Shown here: positions 31,830-40,654 of the stretch, piece after piece | How positions within the stretch are numbered: the first letter of the stretch is position 1 | Layout: every line of letters begins with the position of its first letter | NCBI RefSeq assembly: GCF_900184795.1 | Contig: NZ_FXXN01000025.1 | Coordinates: 134,542 to 198,541 of the forward strand | Origin: Magnetospirillum sp. 15-1 | Lineage (GTDB): Bacteria > Pseudomonadota > Alphaproteobacteria > Rhodospirillales > Magnetospirillaceae | Length of the DNA: 64,000 nt | Reading direction: 5' to 3' | Program-made: the position numbers and the translations under genes | Notes under the pieces: model-generated | Seen by the model: only the letters and a program-made list of their open reading frames with translations | Database searches by the model: none | Told to the model about the DNA's origin: nothing

Positions 31830-31883
31830 TGGTGCCCCGTGCCGGAGTCGAACCAGCATGACCAGAGGTCGCCGCATTTTGAG
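31830..31883 (-). pseudogene. 3' half of split tRNA-Leu(CAA)
   Basis: Starts within the anticodon loop (ACTCAAAAT core), then TGCGG stem, long variable arm, T arm, acceptor ACGGGGC and ACCA. It completes the 5' half at 53670-53709 perfectly: acceptor GCCCCGT/ACGGGGC and anticodon stem CCGCA/TGCGG. The two halves are separated by 21.8 kb, with the 9-bp core duplicated at both ends. Confidence 0.92.
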
Positions 31884-32024
31884 TAAACAGCGTGTGGGCA
31901 TAGCATTGATTTAAAACGATAAAATTATGAATTTCTGCCAATGTGCTGCAAAGTGTGCTGTGCGCATTGGCGCTGCTTCTTCCTGCGAACTTACATCATT
32001 TAAGCTCGCCAGCAAACTGCCCCG

Positions 32025-32162
32025 CAGGATGTGCGGCTGGTGGTGCTCAATCTCGGCACCAGCCCCGAGATGGTTTGCCGCCATTACGGCCACGACAACA
32101 CCAAGAGCCGGGCGTCGGAGTTCGCCGATGTGTGGCTGATGGAGAGGGCGAAGAGTAGATAG
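32025..32162 (+). pseudogene. C-terminal fragment of another tyrosine recombinase
   Basis: A 45-codon open piece ending at TAG 32160-32162 reads as the integrase C-terminus: NLGTSPEMVCRHYGHDNTKSRASEFADVWL, with the catalytic H-Y. No integrase sequence precedes it in frame. It is a relic of an older mobile element at the left end of the 21.8-kb insertion. Confidence 0.65.
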
Positions 32163-32192
32163 GCGTTACCTCCGGTAATACAGAGCAGCCGG

Positions 32193-33368
32193 CTAGGGGC
32201 GCGCCCATCCCTCCGCTAGCTTCTCCATCACCTTCTCGAACCAATTCTCATACCAATACCAAGCCTTAGCAACCATAACGCCAAAGCCCTTGCCGGGCGC
32301 GCGCGCATCGAGTTGTCTCGCAAGCAGGGTGTGGTCGTACATGCTGAACGCTGGATAGCCAGCCGCATTTGCCTTCTTAACAATCTCAGAGGGCAGATAC
32401 TTCGGTCGCTCAACTTCCTTAAGCAGGACTCGCTCGACGGCTTCAGCTTCTGGCGACCCCGGTTTGATAAATTCGACGGCGAGGTCGGCTTTCGAGGCTT
32501 TGCCTGAGACCTTCGGAATGAAAGCTACTCGGTATCTGAATTGCGTATCTTTCTGCTCGTCCTCGGTTAGCCCGTTATGGAAATTGTCCATCGCGGTGGC
32601 AATGTGTTGAGGAAGATTTGCTCCTATCAGGCTGGCTCTCTGCGAACCATTAAATGTCACAAACTGCAATGCAATCGGCAGTCTCTTCTCAAGTGCGAAT
32701 TCATTCCCGAATAGCGCCTTGATCGTATCGTTGAAATTGATGCAGCAGGCCTGGAGCTTGGCGCTCAGGGCGTCATCGATCCTATTTGTGGACCGATGCT
32801 CGATTTCGTGGCGAATCTCGGTCAGGAACTTCAGGTTATTGACGACACCCTTGTCCAAGGGGCACTTCCCATGGGCTAGGCACTGGCCGAGTTCCCAGTA
32901 TTTATCTGCACCGGCTGGCGTTTTTTCGACAATACCGCCCTTCTTGTGCCGATAGTCTACGCCTTCTCGTTTGTAGTGTGCGTGCAACAAATATGTCCAG
33001 GCGATAATGCTGGTGACGATGAATAACTCTGCCCTAAAATATAGTCCTGCACTATTAAATGTGTGAACCGCTGCGATCATCGCCTCTCGTGCTTTGACGA
33101 GGAGCTCATCCCCCTGGAGGTGCAGGCCTGTTACCGGATCGATATTTGGCCAAGCATCTAAGAAACTATCAAGTTCAGCTTCAGAGGCGGCTTTAACGCC
33201 CTTGTGCTTTGCCTCGTCGCGTATTTCAGAGATGCGAGCATGATTGATAGAGCGCGTGGGCCTTGAAAAATAGGCCTGAATATCCTGTGGTACGTACTTC
33301 TTCGCCAGCATCGCCTTAACGATGGCAACTTCCCACTTCTCCAATGTATTCCCAGGTCTTCGCGCCAC
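32193..33368 (-). CDS. DUF3644-like protein with HEPN-type motif
   Basis: A 391-residue soluble protein from a GTG behind CGGAGAG. It has an N-terminal helix-turn-helix-like segment (MLAKKYVPQDIQAYFSRPTRSINHARISEIRDEA) and a central helical domain containing EIRHEIEHRS. The R-x4-H there matches the HEPN ribonuclease signature, and the overall pattern recalls DUF3644. HEPN proteins often act in defence against phages or as toxins, which suits a mobile-element cargo gene. No partner antitoxin gene is obvious beside it. Confidence 0.55.
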   Translation of the reverse strand: MARRPGNTLEKWEVAIVKAMLAKKYVPQDIQAYFSRPTRSINHARISEIRDEAKHKGVKAASEAELDSFLDAWPNIDPVTGLHLQGDELLVKAREAMIAAVHTFNSAGLYFRAELFIVTSIIAWTYLLHAHYKREGVDYRHKKGGIVEKTPAGADKYWELGQCLAHGKCPLDKGVVNNLKFLTEIRHEIEHRSTNRIDDALSAKLQACCINFNDTIKALFGNEFALEKRLPIALQFVTFNGSQRASLIGANLPQHIATAMDNFHNGLTEDEQKDTQFRYRVAFIPKVSGKASKADLAVEFIKPGSPEAEAVERVLLKEVERPKYLPSEIVKKANAAGYPAFSMYDHTLLARQLDARAPGKGFGVMVAKAWYWYENWFEKVMEKLAEGWARP

Positions 33369-33565
33369 GCATGCTCTCCGCTGATAATCTTAAGCATCCA
33401 AGTCTGTATTGCAGCACCCTCAACAACCCACCCATGGCTAGGCATATGCAGCCTACAGTATGTTTTCGCAACAATCTACGGTGATGATTTTCAAAGATAA
33501 ATCGGCAGAATTTCTGAGAATCGGTTGTTAGCGTGTGTTCAGTGGAAACACACGGAGAACGACCG

Positions 33566-34003
33566 ATGTCTGCCCTGACCAAGCTGAAGCTCGCCAATGC
33601 CTCCCGCAAGCCAGTCGAGGAGACCCCGGAGGAGCGTATGCGCAACCGCATGGTTGCGCACCTAACCGAGCAGTTGGCGATGGCCACCGCCCTCATCGAA
33701 TGTCGCTCCTATACGGCTACTCGCACCGTGACCAAGAAGAATGACGACGGCAGCGCCGTGACCGTCGAGCGCGACAAGCGCCTGCGCCCCTGGTACTGGC
33801 ACGACCTTAGCGGCAAGTGGTTTCTTGAGCTTCGCTACGCCAACACCGTGCTGAGCCTCGCCAAGGATCAGAACGCGATCGAGGTCGGCACCAAGGACAA
33901 GCTCGTTCCGACGATCCAGACGGTGGTCGAAGCCGTGAAGGCAGGTGAACTGGATGCTGCGATGAACGCGGCACTGGCTTCACGGAAGAAGGCCAACAAG
34001 TAG
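33566..34003 (+). CDS. DUF6641-like small protein of integrative elements
   Basis: A 145-residue protein starting at ATG 33566 after GGAGAACGACCG. The pattern (N-terminal LTKLKLANASRKP, central RTVTKK...KRLRPWYWHD, then LELRYANTVLSLAKDQNAIEVGTKDKLVPTI) matches what I recall as DUF6641, a family common on alphaproteobacterial integrative elements. Function is unknown. It is alone, with a hairpin directly after it. Confidence 0.6.
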   Translation: MSALTKLKLANASRKPVEETPEERMRNRMVAHLTEQLAMATALIECRSYTATRTVTKKNDDGSAVTVERDKRLRPWYWHDLSGKWFLELRYANTVLSLAKDQNAIEVGTKDKLVPTIQTVVEAVKAGELDAAMNAALASRKKANK

Positions 34004-34010
34004 GCTTTCG

Positions 34011-34037
34011 CTGCCGTGCGTGTCTCATGCACGGCAG
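34011..34037 (+). terminator. Hairpin after the DUF6641-like gene
   Basis: A perfect 9-bp stem (CTGCCGTGC and complement) with a 9-base loop, 8 bp after the stop codon. There is no T-tract, so factor-independent termination is uncertain. Confidence 0.5.
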
Positions 34038-34128
34038 GTCCATGACAAATCAGATTTGGGTAGACCCTTTCTGCGTGCTCTGCGACCCTCCGTAGTTGCG
34101 GCGGTGAGATATAGAGAATAGGGCCACC

Positions 34129-35838
34129 ATGTTGAGCTGTCTGGGGTTGTCGCTGGAAGGCTGCGCTTACGACCCCGCAAACGCGGCTAATGTCTACTTC
34201 ACGCTCGGCGATGTCGTCGCTGCGCTTGGCGTAACGTTGATCGTCCCCCAATTTCTCAAGCCTATCTATCTGCTCCGATTAAAGGTGCGCCGTATCTCTT
34301 TGATCACGATTTACGCTTTGGTTTTTGCCGGAACCTTGCCAATCGCGATGGCCGCACTTCTTCCTCAGTTCCCAATCCCCCGCGTTGCGATCATAGGTCA
34401 TCCGCTCTTCTGGGAATTTCTCGGCACCCTATTGTTTGTCACGGCCTATGCCTTCCTGGCATTTGGGTCTTTGGCGCCGATCACAATCCGAGAAGGGGCC
34501 GTCGAACGGTTTGTCCGTGCTGGTGCTGCGCTGCTGGCGGAAGGCAATGAACGAGATTGCGTGGATTTCGCGGGAGATCTTGCGCGTAACCTGCCCACTC
34601 TCATTCGCGTGGCGAATTTTATCGGGGATGGCCGTGAGTTCAGTGCCTTTATGGAATTTCGTTGCCGAGCGAAAATCAAAGATGGCCGATATGCAGCATC
34701 GTTTCTCGGCATAATATCTGACCATAAATTTTGCGCCTCACTCGTTACATTTTCCCCTTGGCTGGCAGCGGATATTATGAACTCTCTTGCCAGAGAGCGT
34801 CTAAATTCTCGCCATGCTGAACGCTTCGTGCAGGAATTGGCGCTCCAAACGATTCTGCTCGATCAGAGTATGATGTCCCGTGAGGTTGGCTATGGCGGCT
34901 TCAGCGTAGCTCCCGTCCTATCGGAAAGCCTGTTTGGCGACCATTTCATTGCGCAGACCTACGAGCCGTTTGCAGGCATTCGCTTCGGTAGTCTCGGCAC
35001 TCCAACAAGAGCCATGATGATGCGGTTGAACGCCGCCGCCGAACTGAGCTTGAAGGCCGCATTGGAAGAAAGTAGCTACTGGTCTGGTCGTAATTTTTCC
35101 CACCTTCAGGATGTTTACGAACACGTTTTTCGGGAACTGAGCAAGATGAAGCGTGCGAATAACCTTGAGGTCGGCCTCAGTATTGAAGCCGATTCCGGGG
35201 TTGATGCGCTCATTAAAATCACGCGGAACCATCTCGCAACGCTCACGGCTGATCGAATTTACGACCTCTACAGGCGGGGCGCAGACTGCTACGGTCGTGG
35301 CAATATTATCGAAGCCGTCGCGGAACTGACGTCCAAATCGCTGGAGACCATTGCGAACTCATTCGAAGGCGTAAACGATCCCTTCTGGTCGCACGTCAGC
35401 GGCACACTTCACACCCTGTTTCCATTTTATGAGGACGAGCCAGCAGGAATGGACCCGCTTCAGCAGCGGGTTGCACTCAAGATTGTGGCAAAGCTGAAGG
35501 AGAACATGGAAGGTTGGTTTCCTGCCATGTCGCGTGTCATGCTGGCCGGGATCGGTCCATACGGAAATTTTAGAAATATCAAGAACCGCAGTGCTTACGT
35601 GATACTGGTTGATGCGGTTTACTACGAGCTACAGCGGTTGAGCAAACTTGCGGCGGAGAACCCCTATAAGCTGAGCGATTTCCTGCCTGAAACCACGGAA
35701 TACGATACCGAAGCGAATGCGCTGATCCATACGTATGCTGATGGTGCGGAGTCGACCACGAAGCTTGCCGATATCCAGCCATTGCCGTTTTCCTTTGCTC
35801 CTCCTGAGGACACTGGAGAGGTTGGCGCAGGGCATTGA
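34129..35838 (+). CDS. Large membrane protein of unknown function
   Basis: A 569-residue protein with three hydrophobic helices near the N-terminus (about residues 25-45, 60-83 and 88-115) and a long cytoplasmic helical domain of about 440 residues. No catalytic motif is recognised. A short N-terminal segment with two Cys precedes helix 1. Codon use is much less G/C-biased than the backbone. Mobile-element context and the large soluble domain behind a membrane anchor would fit a sensor or defence effector, but that is inference only. Confidence 0.65.
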   Translation: MLSCLGLSLEGCAYDPANAANVYFTLGDVVAALGVTLIVPQFLKPIYLLRLKVRRISLITIYALVFAGTLPIAMAALLPQFPIPRVAIIGHPLFWEFLGTLLFVTAYAFLAFGSLAPITIREGAVERFVRAGAALLAEGNERDCVDFAGDLARNLPTLIRVANFIGDGREFSAFMEFRCRAKIKDGRYAASFLGIISDHKFCASLVTFSPWLAADIMNSLARERLNSRHAERFVQELALQTILLDQSMMSREVGYGGFSVAPVLSESLFGDHFIAQTYEPFAGIRFGSLGTPTRAMMMRLNAAAELSLKAALEESSYWSGRNFSHLQDVYEHVFRELSKMKRANNLEVGLSIEADSGVDALIKITRNHLATLTADRIYDLYRRGADCYGRGNIIEAVAELTSKSLETIANSFEGVNDPFWSHVSGTLHTLFPFYEDEPAGMDPLQQRVALKIVAKLKENMEGWFPAMSRVMLAGIGPYGNFRNIKNRSAYVILVDAVYYELQRLSKLAAENPYKLSDFLPETTEYDTEANALIHTYADGAESTTKLADIQPLPFSFAPPEDTGEVGAGH

Positions 35839-35900
35839 TCCAGGTTTATCGACCATGTATGGCCCTATGCACGACAGTTTCGTGAGCCGCAAGTAGAGTG

Positions 35901-36530
35901 CTATTGCTCTTGGGGCAGGCTCGGCTCAGCCGTTATGCGCTTAAGGCAAGGAAACTTCTCTTCTATGCCTGGGCGGATCGAGAGGATGTTGTCACGCAAC
36001 TCCTTGTATGCATCCGCGCAATCATCATGTGGTGGCTGTGGCTTACCACCGAGCCTCTCGATGATGGAGTACTCAGGTTCAAGGTAAAGCGCCTTGAACA
36101 GAGACGACGCAGCATCAGAGAGGTTGAATTGCGGTTGGGTAGAACACCGGATGAGCATCCGAAGCTCATCTCCATCAGGTCTTGCCGCGTGGCGGACAGG
36201 CATCCTCATCATCGACGTGGCAACGCCAGCTAATTCGGCGTTTGCCTCAACGAGGCACATATTGAACCCAGGATGTTCGCGAAAGACGGCCAGAATACCA
36301 AGAAGGGCGCAGAGCCTTGATACGACATACCTGCCGATAAATTCGCCTTTGGCTACCTCCCGCCAGAACGCAACCAATACAAAACCCGACAGGCCGGCCA
36401 AAAAATACGATGCTCCTCCCCAAAATTCTTTATCAATGAAATCCAGCACCATCCATACGGTGCCGAGCACCAAGAACCCAATCCCAATAACGCCTGACAA
36501 TACGAACACGGCGACCTCCGTAGGTGGCAT
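35901..36530 (-). CDS. Membrane protein of unknown function
   Basis: About 209 residues from ATG 36530, behind a GGTGG stretch. Two helices near the N-terminus (about 4-28 and 35-58) are followed by a soluble helical C-terminal domain. It lies 7 bp after the next upstream gene on the same strand, so the pair is probably an operon. No family is recognised. Confidence 0.6.
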   Translation of the reverse strand: MPPTEVAVFVLSGVIGIGFLVLGTVWMVLDFIDKEFWGGASYFLAGLSGFVLVAFWREVAKGEFIGRYVVSRLCALLGILAVFREHPGFNMCLVEANAELAGVATSMMRMPVRHAARPDGDELRMLIRCSTQPQFNLSDAASSLFKALYLEPEYSIIERLGGKPQPPHDDCADAYKELRDNILSIRPGIEEKFPCLKRITAEPSLPQEQ

Positions 36531-36537
36531 GCCAACC

Positions 36538-37125
36538 TTATAGGCTGGCCTGTGCGACCTTCTTGCCATTGATATTGATGATTGCGACCGTAGACAGATC
36601 CCAACCGGCCATTGCGGTACGCCAGGCCTCAGACCAATAACGGAATGGGTTGGCTCTGATCTCGGATCGTCGTTCTTTGTGATCCGCGTTGTAGTATCCG
36701 TCCGCCGTCCAGCGGAGTTCCCACGTGGAAGTTTCCCGGTCAGGGAGTGACGTGACCACGATGTAAGGGGTTTCCAGCTTTGGTCCCGACCAACTCAGAT
36801 AAGCGTCCACGTCCTTCCACGGCACACGGGCATCGCTGCTGTTGGGGCTCTCGAAATCTACATAGACGGCGTGGTCGCCGTCTTCTCCGAAGCCAACGAT
36901 ATCCGGTTGGAACTTCAAGCCATCACGGTTGAGACGAACATCTATGCCAACATAGGCTACCCCCTTGATGGAGGAGACCACACTAGCCAGCGCGCCCAAC
37001 GTCACCGAGTGGCAAAGGTTATTGCCTGTGCGTGTAAAGTCGAAGCTGTCGTAGAACCCTTTGGGCATTCTACGAATTGCCGTGGTCAAGCCCATGACAA
37101 TCGCTTCCGTCGCTCTGTCCAGCAT
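36538..37125 (-). CDS. Unrecognised protein, possible PD-(D/E)xK-like fold
   Basis: A 195-residue soluble protein. The stretch FQPDIVGFGEDGDHAVYVDFESPN resembles the core of PD-(D/E)xK nucleases (PD, then about 14 residues, then a hydrophobic strand with D-x-E), but the expected Lys is absent, so it may be inactive or unrelated. It is first in a two-gene unit with the small membrane protein 35901-36530. A toxin, immunity or restriction-like role is possible but unsupported. Confidence 0.5.
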   Translation of the reverse strand: MLDRATEAIVMGLTTAIRRMPKGFYDSFDFTRTGNNLCHSVTLGALASVVSSIKGVAYVGIDVRLNRDGLKFQPDIVGFGEDGDHAVYVDFESPNSSDARVPWKDVDAYLSWSGPKLETPYIVVTSLPDRETSTWELRWTADGYYNADHKERRSEIRANPFRYWSEAWRTAMAGWDLSTVAIININGKKVAQASL

Positions 37126-37418
37126 AACGCATCCCCCCCCAAGCTGCTCAGATATTGCCCCTAAGAGTTGGGTGCCTCTCGAGCGTACTGGAGGCTAAAT
37201 TTCCGAGCAACGGCCCATTTGCTAAGGGCGAAACAACGGCATTACTACTGCCATAGTGTCCCAGCAATTCGCCCCCATCTTCTTGCTAAAATCATTCAGC
37301 ATATTGGAGTGAGCGTGCTGATAGCTCTGCCGTATCCGCATTGCCCCCGCCTGAGATTTGCCGCCAAGGTGAGTGGCGTGTCAGTGCTGGGATATTGGCT
37401 GCCTTATGGCAAGTAAGC
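37126..37418. other. Intergenic stretch without a recognised gene
   Basis: About 290 bases between two minus-strand genes. Short open frames occur but show neither a ribosome site nor protein-like composition. I see no repeat or RNA gene. Confidence 0.5.
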
Positions 37419-37589
37419 TTAATGCTGCGCTGCTTGGGGTACTTTGGCGATATCCCGCCATGCGGTAATAGCTTCCCGGTGGGCTTCTTCAGCTTCGTTC
37501 ATGCGCCCCTCCCGTGCCAGCAGGGCGGCCTGCCGGTCATAGTGATTCGCCTGCATAAGAAGTACTGCAAGACTGTGTTGGTCGCTCAT
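37419..37589 (-). CDS. Small 56-residue protein
   Basis: A short frame preceded by an excellent AAGGAG ribosome site 5 bases from its ATG. The product starts MSDQHSLAVLLMQANHYDRQ and is an Ala- and Glu-rich helix (REGRMNEAEEAHREAITAWRD), resembling one TPR-like helical hairpin. The strong ribosome site is the main support. No function is assigned. Confidence 0.55.
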   Translation of the reverse strand: MSDQHSLAVLLMQANHYDRQAALLAREGRMNEAEEAHREAITAWRDIAKVPQAAQH

Positions 37590-37733
37590 GACGCTCCTTT
37601 TGCGTGTTTAAGGGCGTCATAAACTTCGATGAAAATCACGCCTGTCTCCAAATCGCTGCGTATGCTGCTACTTATGATGGCGCTCGTCAGAAGTTGCCGC
37701 ATACGCAGCAATCCAATGGTCAATTTGTGCTGA

Positions 37734-38183
37734 CTAGATATCAGCGAGCGTATCGATGATGGTCATGACCGCTGGCAGGGCATTGGGAAACACATCCGTG
37801 TTCGCCTCGATCCAGCGGTCACGACGGCCATGCTGTTCCAGCAGCATGAGGTCGAACGAATCGGGGTTGTCATCGATCCAGTAGAAGTCCGCTTCCATGT
37901 CGATGGCCGCTGCCTTGGAAGCGTCCCACTGCAGCGGCGTTACCGGGAGTAACCGCGAATCCAGGGCATTATCCCAATTCCGGCATTCACGGAACGCCCT
38001 GATGATACCGACATGCATTCCCGAGCGGTCGCGAGTGGTCAGCCAGTAGGGCGTGTGGCGCTCAATGGCCCAACGCAAGAACTCCCCTGCATGCGGGGCG
38101 ATTTCCCATCCCGCGTTCCACACCGCTCCGGGCGTGGCCGAGCGCAGCAACACACCGTCGATATCAAGATAGAGCAGTGCCAT
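37734..38183 (-). CDS. HAD-like domain protein
   Basis: A 149-residue protein starting MALLYLDIDGVLL, which is HAD motif I (DxDGV). The Thr of motif II lies in YWLTTRDRSG, and a late acidic motif is FYWIDDNPDS. It matches the small HAD-domain family found in actinobacteria and on mobile DNA; the substrate is unknown. Its ATG shares a base with the stop of the upstream gene (TAATG), so the two are translationally coupled. Confidence 0.8.
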   Translation of the reverse strand: MALLYLDIDGVLLRSATPGAVWNAGWEIAPHAGEFLRWAIERHTPYWLTTRDRSGMHVGIIRAFRECRNWDNALDSRLLPVTPLQWDASKAAAIDMEADFYWIDDNPDSFDLMLLEQHGRRDRWIEANTDVFPNALPAVMTIIDTLADI

Positions 38184-38989
38184 TACGCCTCCACAGCAGG
38201 GGTGCCGTTGGCCCACTCCCTGGTCCACGCCCGCAGCGTCTCGCTGATGGGAATCGTCCAGCCGTCTCCGTATCGCAGGCAATCATCGGCAACCACCGTT
38301 GGCGGTTCCGATATCCAGCAGACATTCTCATGGGCGATGAAGGCATGCGCGTCTTGCAGCAAGGCGATCAGCGGCTCTATGGGCTGGGTTTCGGCCACCA
38401 GCCCCAACCGTCTGCGCAGGAACGCCAAGGTGATCGCGTGATCCTCCACCTGTCCCCGGATGACGCCCCCGCTACCGTAATTGTCCCGGATGGCAGCCGT
38501 TTGCCGCAGGCCACAGCTCTCCAGGGACTCCACGATGGCGGCCTGGAGTCCGGGGCCCATGTCATCGAATGGCATGACCACGGCGTCGGCCAGCGCGTCC
38601 CACAGGGCTTGCTCCCTGGCTCTCACGGCATCCTTGAGGCCGCCTTCAAGGCATGTCCGCAGGTCCTGGCGGAACTCGCGGCTCATCTTCCGCAGGATGC
38701 CGGGCCAGGTTCTCCGCAGGGGATCTTGGATCAGCAAGGATCTGACATCCTGCCCGACCTGCTCCTGCCAGATATCAGTGGTGATGGACCTCACCCAGGT
38801 CATAGCCAGCGGTGACGAGCACCAGACGATACGGCGCGGATGATGAAGCCCGGCGGCGCGGTAGGCATCCTTGACCAGTTGTTCGACATGAGTGCGGTCG
38901 GGCCTATCAGTCAGCCCCAGCATGGTGATCCATAGGTGGAGAAATCGGCGTGCTGCAGCCGTAACGTCGTCGGTGGTGGTGATGTTCAT
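38183..38989 (-). CDS. DUF6745-like protein
   Basis: A 268-residue soluble protein. The C-terminal motif HENVCWISEPPTVVADD...RYGDGW resembles DUF6745 proteins, which otherwise occur in actinobacteria and cyanobacteria; the N-terminal part has HPRRIVWCSSPLAMTWV, also typical. The biochemical role is unknown. It is first in a two-gene unit with the HAD-like gene. Confidence 0.55.
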   Translation of the reverse strand: MNITTTDDVTAAARRFLHLWITMLGLTDRPDRTHVEQLVKDAYRAAGLHHPRRIVWCSSPLAMTWVRSITTDIWQEQVGQDVRSLLIQDPLRRTWPGILRKMSREFRQDLRTCLEGGLKDAVRAREQALWDALADAVVMPFDDMGPGLQAAIVESLESCGLRQTAAIRDNYGSGGVIRGQVEDHAITLAFLRRRLGLVAETQPIEPLIALLQDAHAFIAHENVCWISEPPTVVADDCLRYGDGWTIPISETLRAWTREWANGTPAVEA

Positions 38990-39045
38990 GAAAGCGCCTC
39001 GATATCCGCAGTGTTGATGACCACGGTATTTAGCGGCGCTCCCAT

Positions 39046-39618
39046 TCAGAGGATTTCCACCGCCGCCCGCATCATGGCGTCGTTGACCTCGATATAGCGT
39101 TGCGTGGTGCTGAGGTGGCGGTGCCCGGCCAGGGTCATGATCACCTTGGCCGATACGCCGGAATGGGCGAGCCGGGTGATGAACCAGCGTCGCCCGCTGT
39201 GGCTACTGGCGCCGTCGATGCCCGCCGCCGCGTAGAGATGGGTGAACAACTGGCACAGTGTATTGGGCGAGAATGCCGTCTGCTTCTGCGTCAACAGGAA
39301 CGGGGTGTCGCCGGAGGGATGGGCCACCTTCAGCGCGGCCATGTAGCGTTCCAGTTCCTTGCGCAGCTTGTCGCCCACGAACACGGCCCGCGCCTCGCCG
39401 GTCTTGGTGATGGCGCCCCGCAGCAGGATTTGATCCTTGACCCGCCCCTCACCGTCCAGCACGTCCTTGACGGTCAAGGCGGCGATCTCGCCGACTCGCA
39501 TGCCGGCATAGAAACTGAGCATCAGGGCGGCACGGTTGCGGGCCGCGTGCTTCCGGCCGGCGATGATGGCCAGCACGCGCTTCAGTTCGCTCTCGCTCAG
39601 GACCTTGGCCTGTTTCAT
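39046..39618 (-). CDS. Minimal tyrosine recombinase (catalytic domain only)
   Basis: A 190-residue recombinase that lacks the usual N-terminal core-binding domain. It has Arg I in FYAGMRVGEIAALT, the Arg II region in SSHSGRRWFITRLA, the box His in TLAGHRHLSTTQ, and the nucleophile Tyr in QRYIEV. Short recombinases of this kind recur on alphaproteobacterial mobile DNA and may act as resolvases or DNA inverters. A clear AAGGTTCC ribosome site precedes ATG 39618. No inverted repeat pair marking its target was found nearby. Confidence 0.85.
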   Translation of the reverse strand: MKQAKVLSESELKRVLAIIAGRKHAARNRAALMLSFYAGMRVGEIAALTVKDVLDGEGRVKDQILLRGAITKTGEARAVFVGDKLRKELERYMAALKVAHPSGDTPFLLTQKQTAFSPNTLCQLFTHLYAAAGIDGASSHSGRRWFITRLAHSGVSAKVIMTLAGHRHLSTTQRYIEVNDAMMRAAVEIL

Positions 39619-39950
39619 GGCTGGAACCTTGAGAAATCAACGCATTCGTGTAAAACGTTATATGTGACAAACGCCCGAAGTCGCAACGGCGTTGATCTAT
39701 GCGTTATTTCAATGGCATAGCCATAACATAAGAAAATGTATGTTTGTAAATAAGACAAGGCCCGGTGTTCAGCAATGAAATCCAAGGTGCTGCCGCCTGA
39801 TTTCTTCCATGTGCGTCCTTGCACATTTCCGGCTGGGCAAAACGCCTCGCCTTGGCGGCCGCGCCTCTGGGCGGCAGAAACCTAATGAAACATACAGAAG
39901 TACATATTCGCGTCCGGTCGTGCCGGTCGCGCGAGGGGGATAAGGTCGAG
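39619..39950. other. Divergent intergenic region between recombinase and FixJ-type regulator
   Basis: 332 bases expected to hold both promoters. The centre (39660-39760) is AT-richer than its surroundings. No RNA gene or clear operator was recognised. Confidence 0.4.
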
Positions 39951-40580
39951 ATGCCGCCAGAACAGCCTTTCGTCGTCGCAGTCATTGATGATGATGCCGG
40001 ATTCCGGGATGCGATCGGTTGGCTGCTCACAGCTAACGGCTACATGGTGCGGAGCTATGGCGATGCCCCGTCCTTCATCGACGGCCATGACTCTGCATCC
40101 ATCGGCTGCGTGCTGCTCGACCTGCGCCTGGACGGGGCGTGCGGCATCGACACCTTCGTGGTGGCACGGCAGCGCGGCCATGATGCGCCCGTCCTGATGA
40201 TCTCAGGCCATGGCGACATCCCCACCGCTGTCAAAGCAGTACAGCTTGGCGCGGCGGGCTTCATCGAAAAGCCGGTGGACAACGATAAGCTGATCGCCTC
40301 CGTCGCGGCGGCTTGCACTGCGCATCGGCGGCAATGCCGTGAGCATGGGCGTTCGGTAAACGCCATGAAGGGCTATGGTCAGCTGACCGAGCGAGAGCGG
40401 CAGGTGTTCTGGCTGATGATCGATGGACAGCTGACCAAGGAAGTCGCAAAGACACTCGGGATCAGTATCCGGACAACGGAAATCCATCGCTCGCGGGTTT
40501 TCGAGAAGATGGCGGCGAGTGGCTTGTCTGAGTTGCACAAGGCCGCGTATTTCCTGTCTCGCCTTCCCGTCTATCCGTAA
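39951..40580 (+). CDS. FixJ-type response regulator
   Basis: A 209-residue regulator: receiver with VVAVIDDDAGFRDAIGWLL, phospho-acceptor in CVLLDLRLDG, Thr/Ser in LMISGHGD and Lys in FIEKPVDN, then a LuxR-type helix-turn-helix (LTERERQVFWLMIDGQLTKEVAKTLGIS). Its N-terminus is nearly the same as the truncated regulator beside the MASE1 kinase at 44078-45667, so it probably receives phosphate from that kinase. The ATG follows AAGGTCGAG; a longer in-frame start at 39819 is less likely. Confidence 0.9.
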   Translation: MPPEQPFVVAVIDDDAGFRDAIGWLLTANGYMVRSYGDAPSFIDGHDSASIGCVLLDLRLDGACGIDTFVVARQRGHDAPVLMISGHGDIPTAVKAVQLGAAGFIEKPVDNDKLIASVAAACTAHRRQCREHGRSVNAMKGYGQLTERERQVFWLMIDGQLTKEVAKTLGISIRTTEIHRSRVFEKMAASGLSELHKAAYFLSRLPVYP

Positions 40581-40593
40581 TTTTCCACTATAC
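40567..40593 (+). promoter_or_regulatory. 27-bp repeated motif, copy 1
   Basis: This sequence, spanning the FixJ-type stop codon (core CCGTAATTTTCC), matches 42533-42559 at 25 of 27 positions. One copy precedes the small-protein run and the other precedes the outer-membrane protein gene, so it may bind the regulator. Alternatively both copies derive from the 3' end of a duplicated regulator gene, because both encode P-V-Y-P-stop. Confidence 0.45.
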
Positions 40594-40654
40594 CTCTTCC
40601 TAGCACAGCCCAGTACCGTGCAAAAGTCGTGATTGAGGAGCGCGGAGAAACGCT

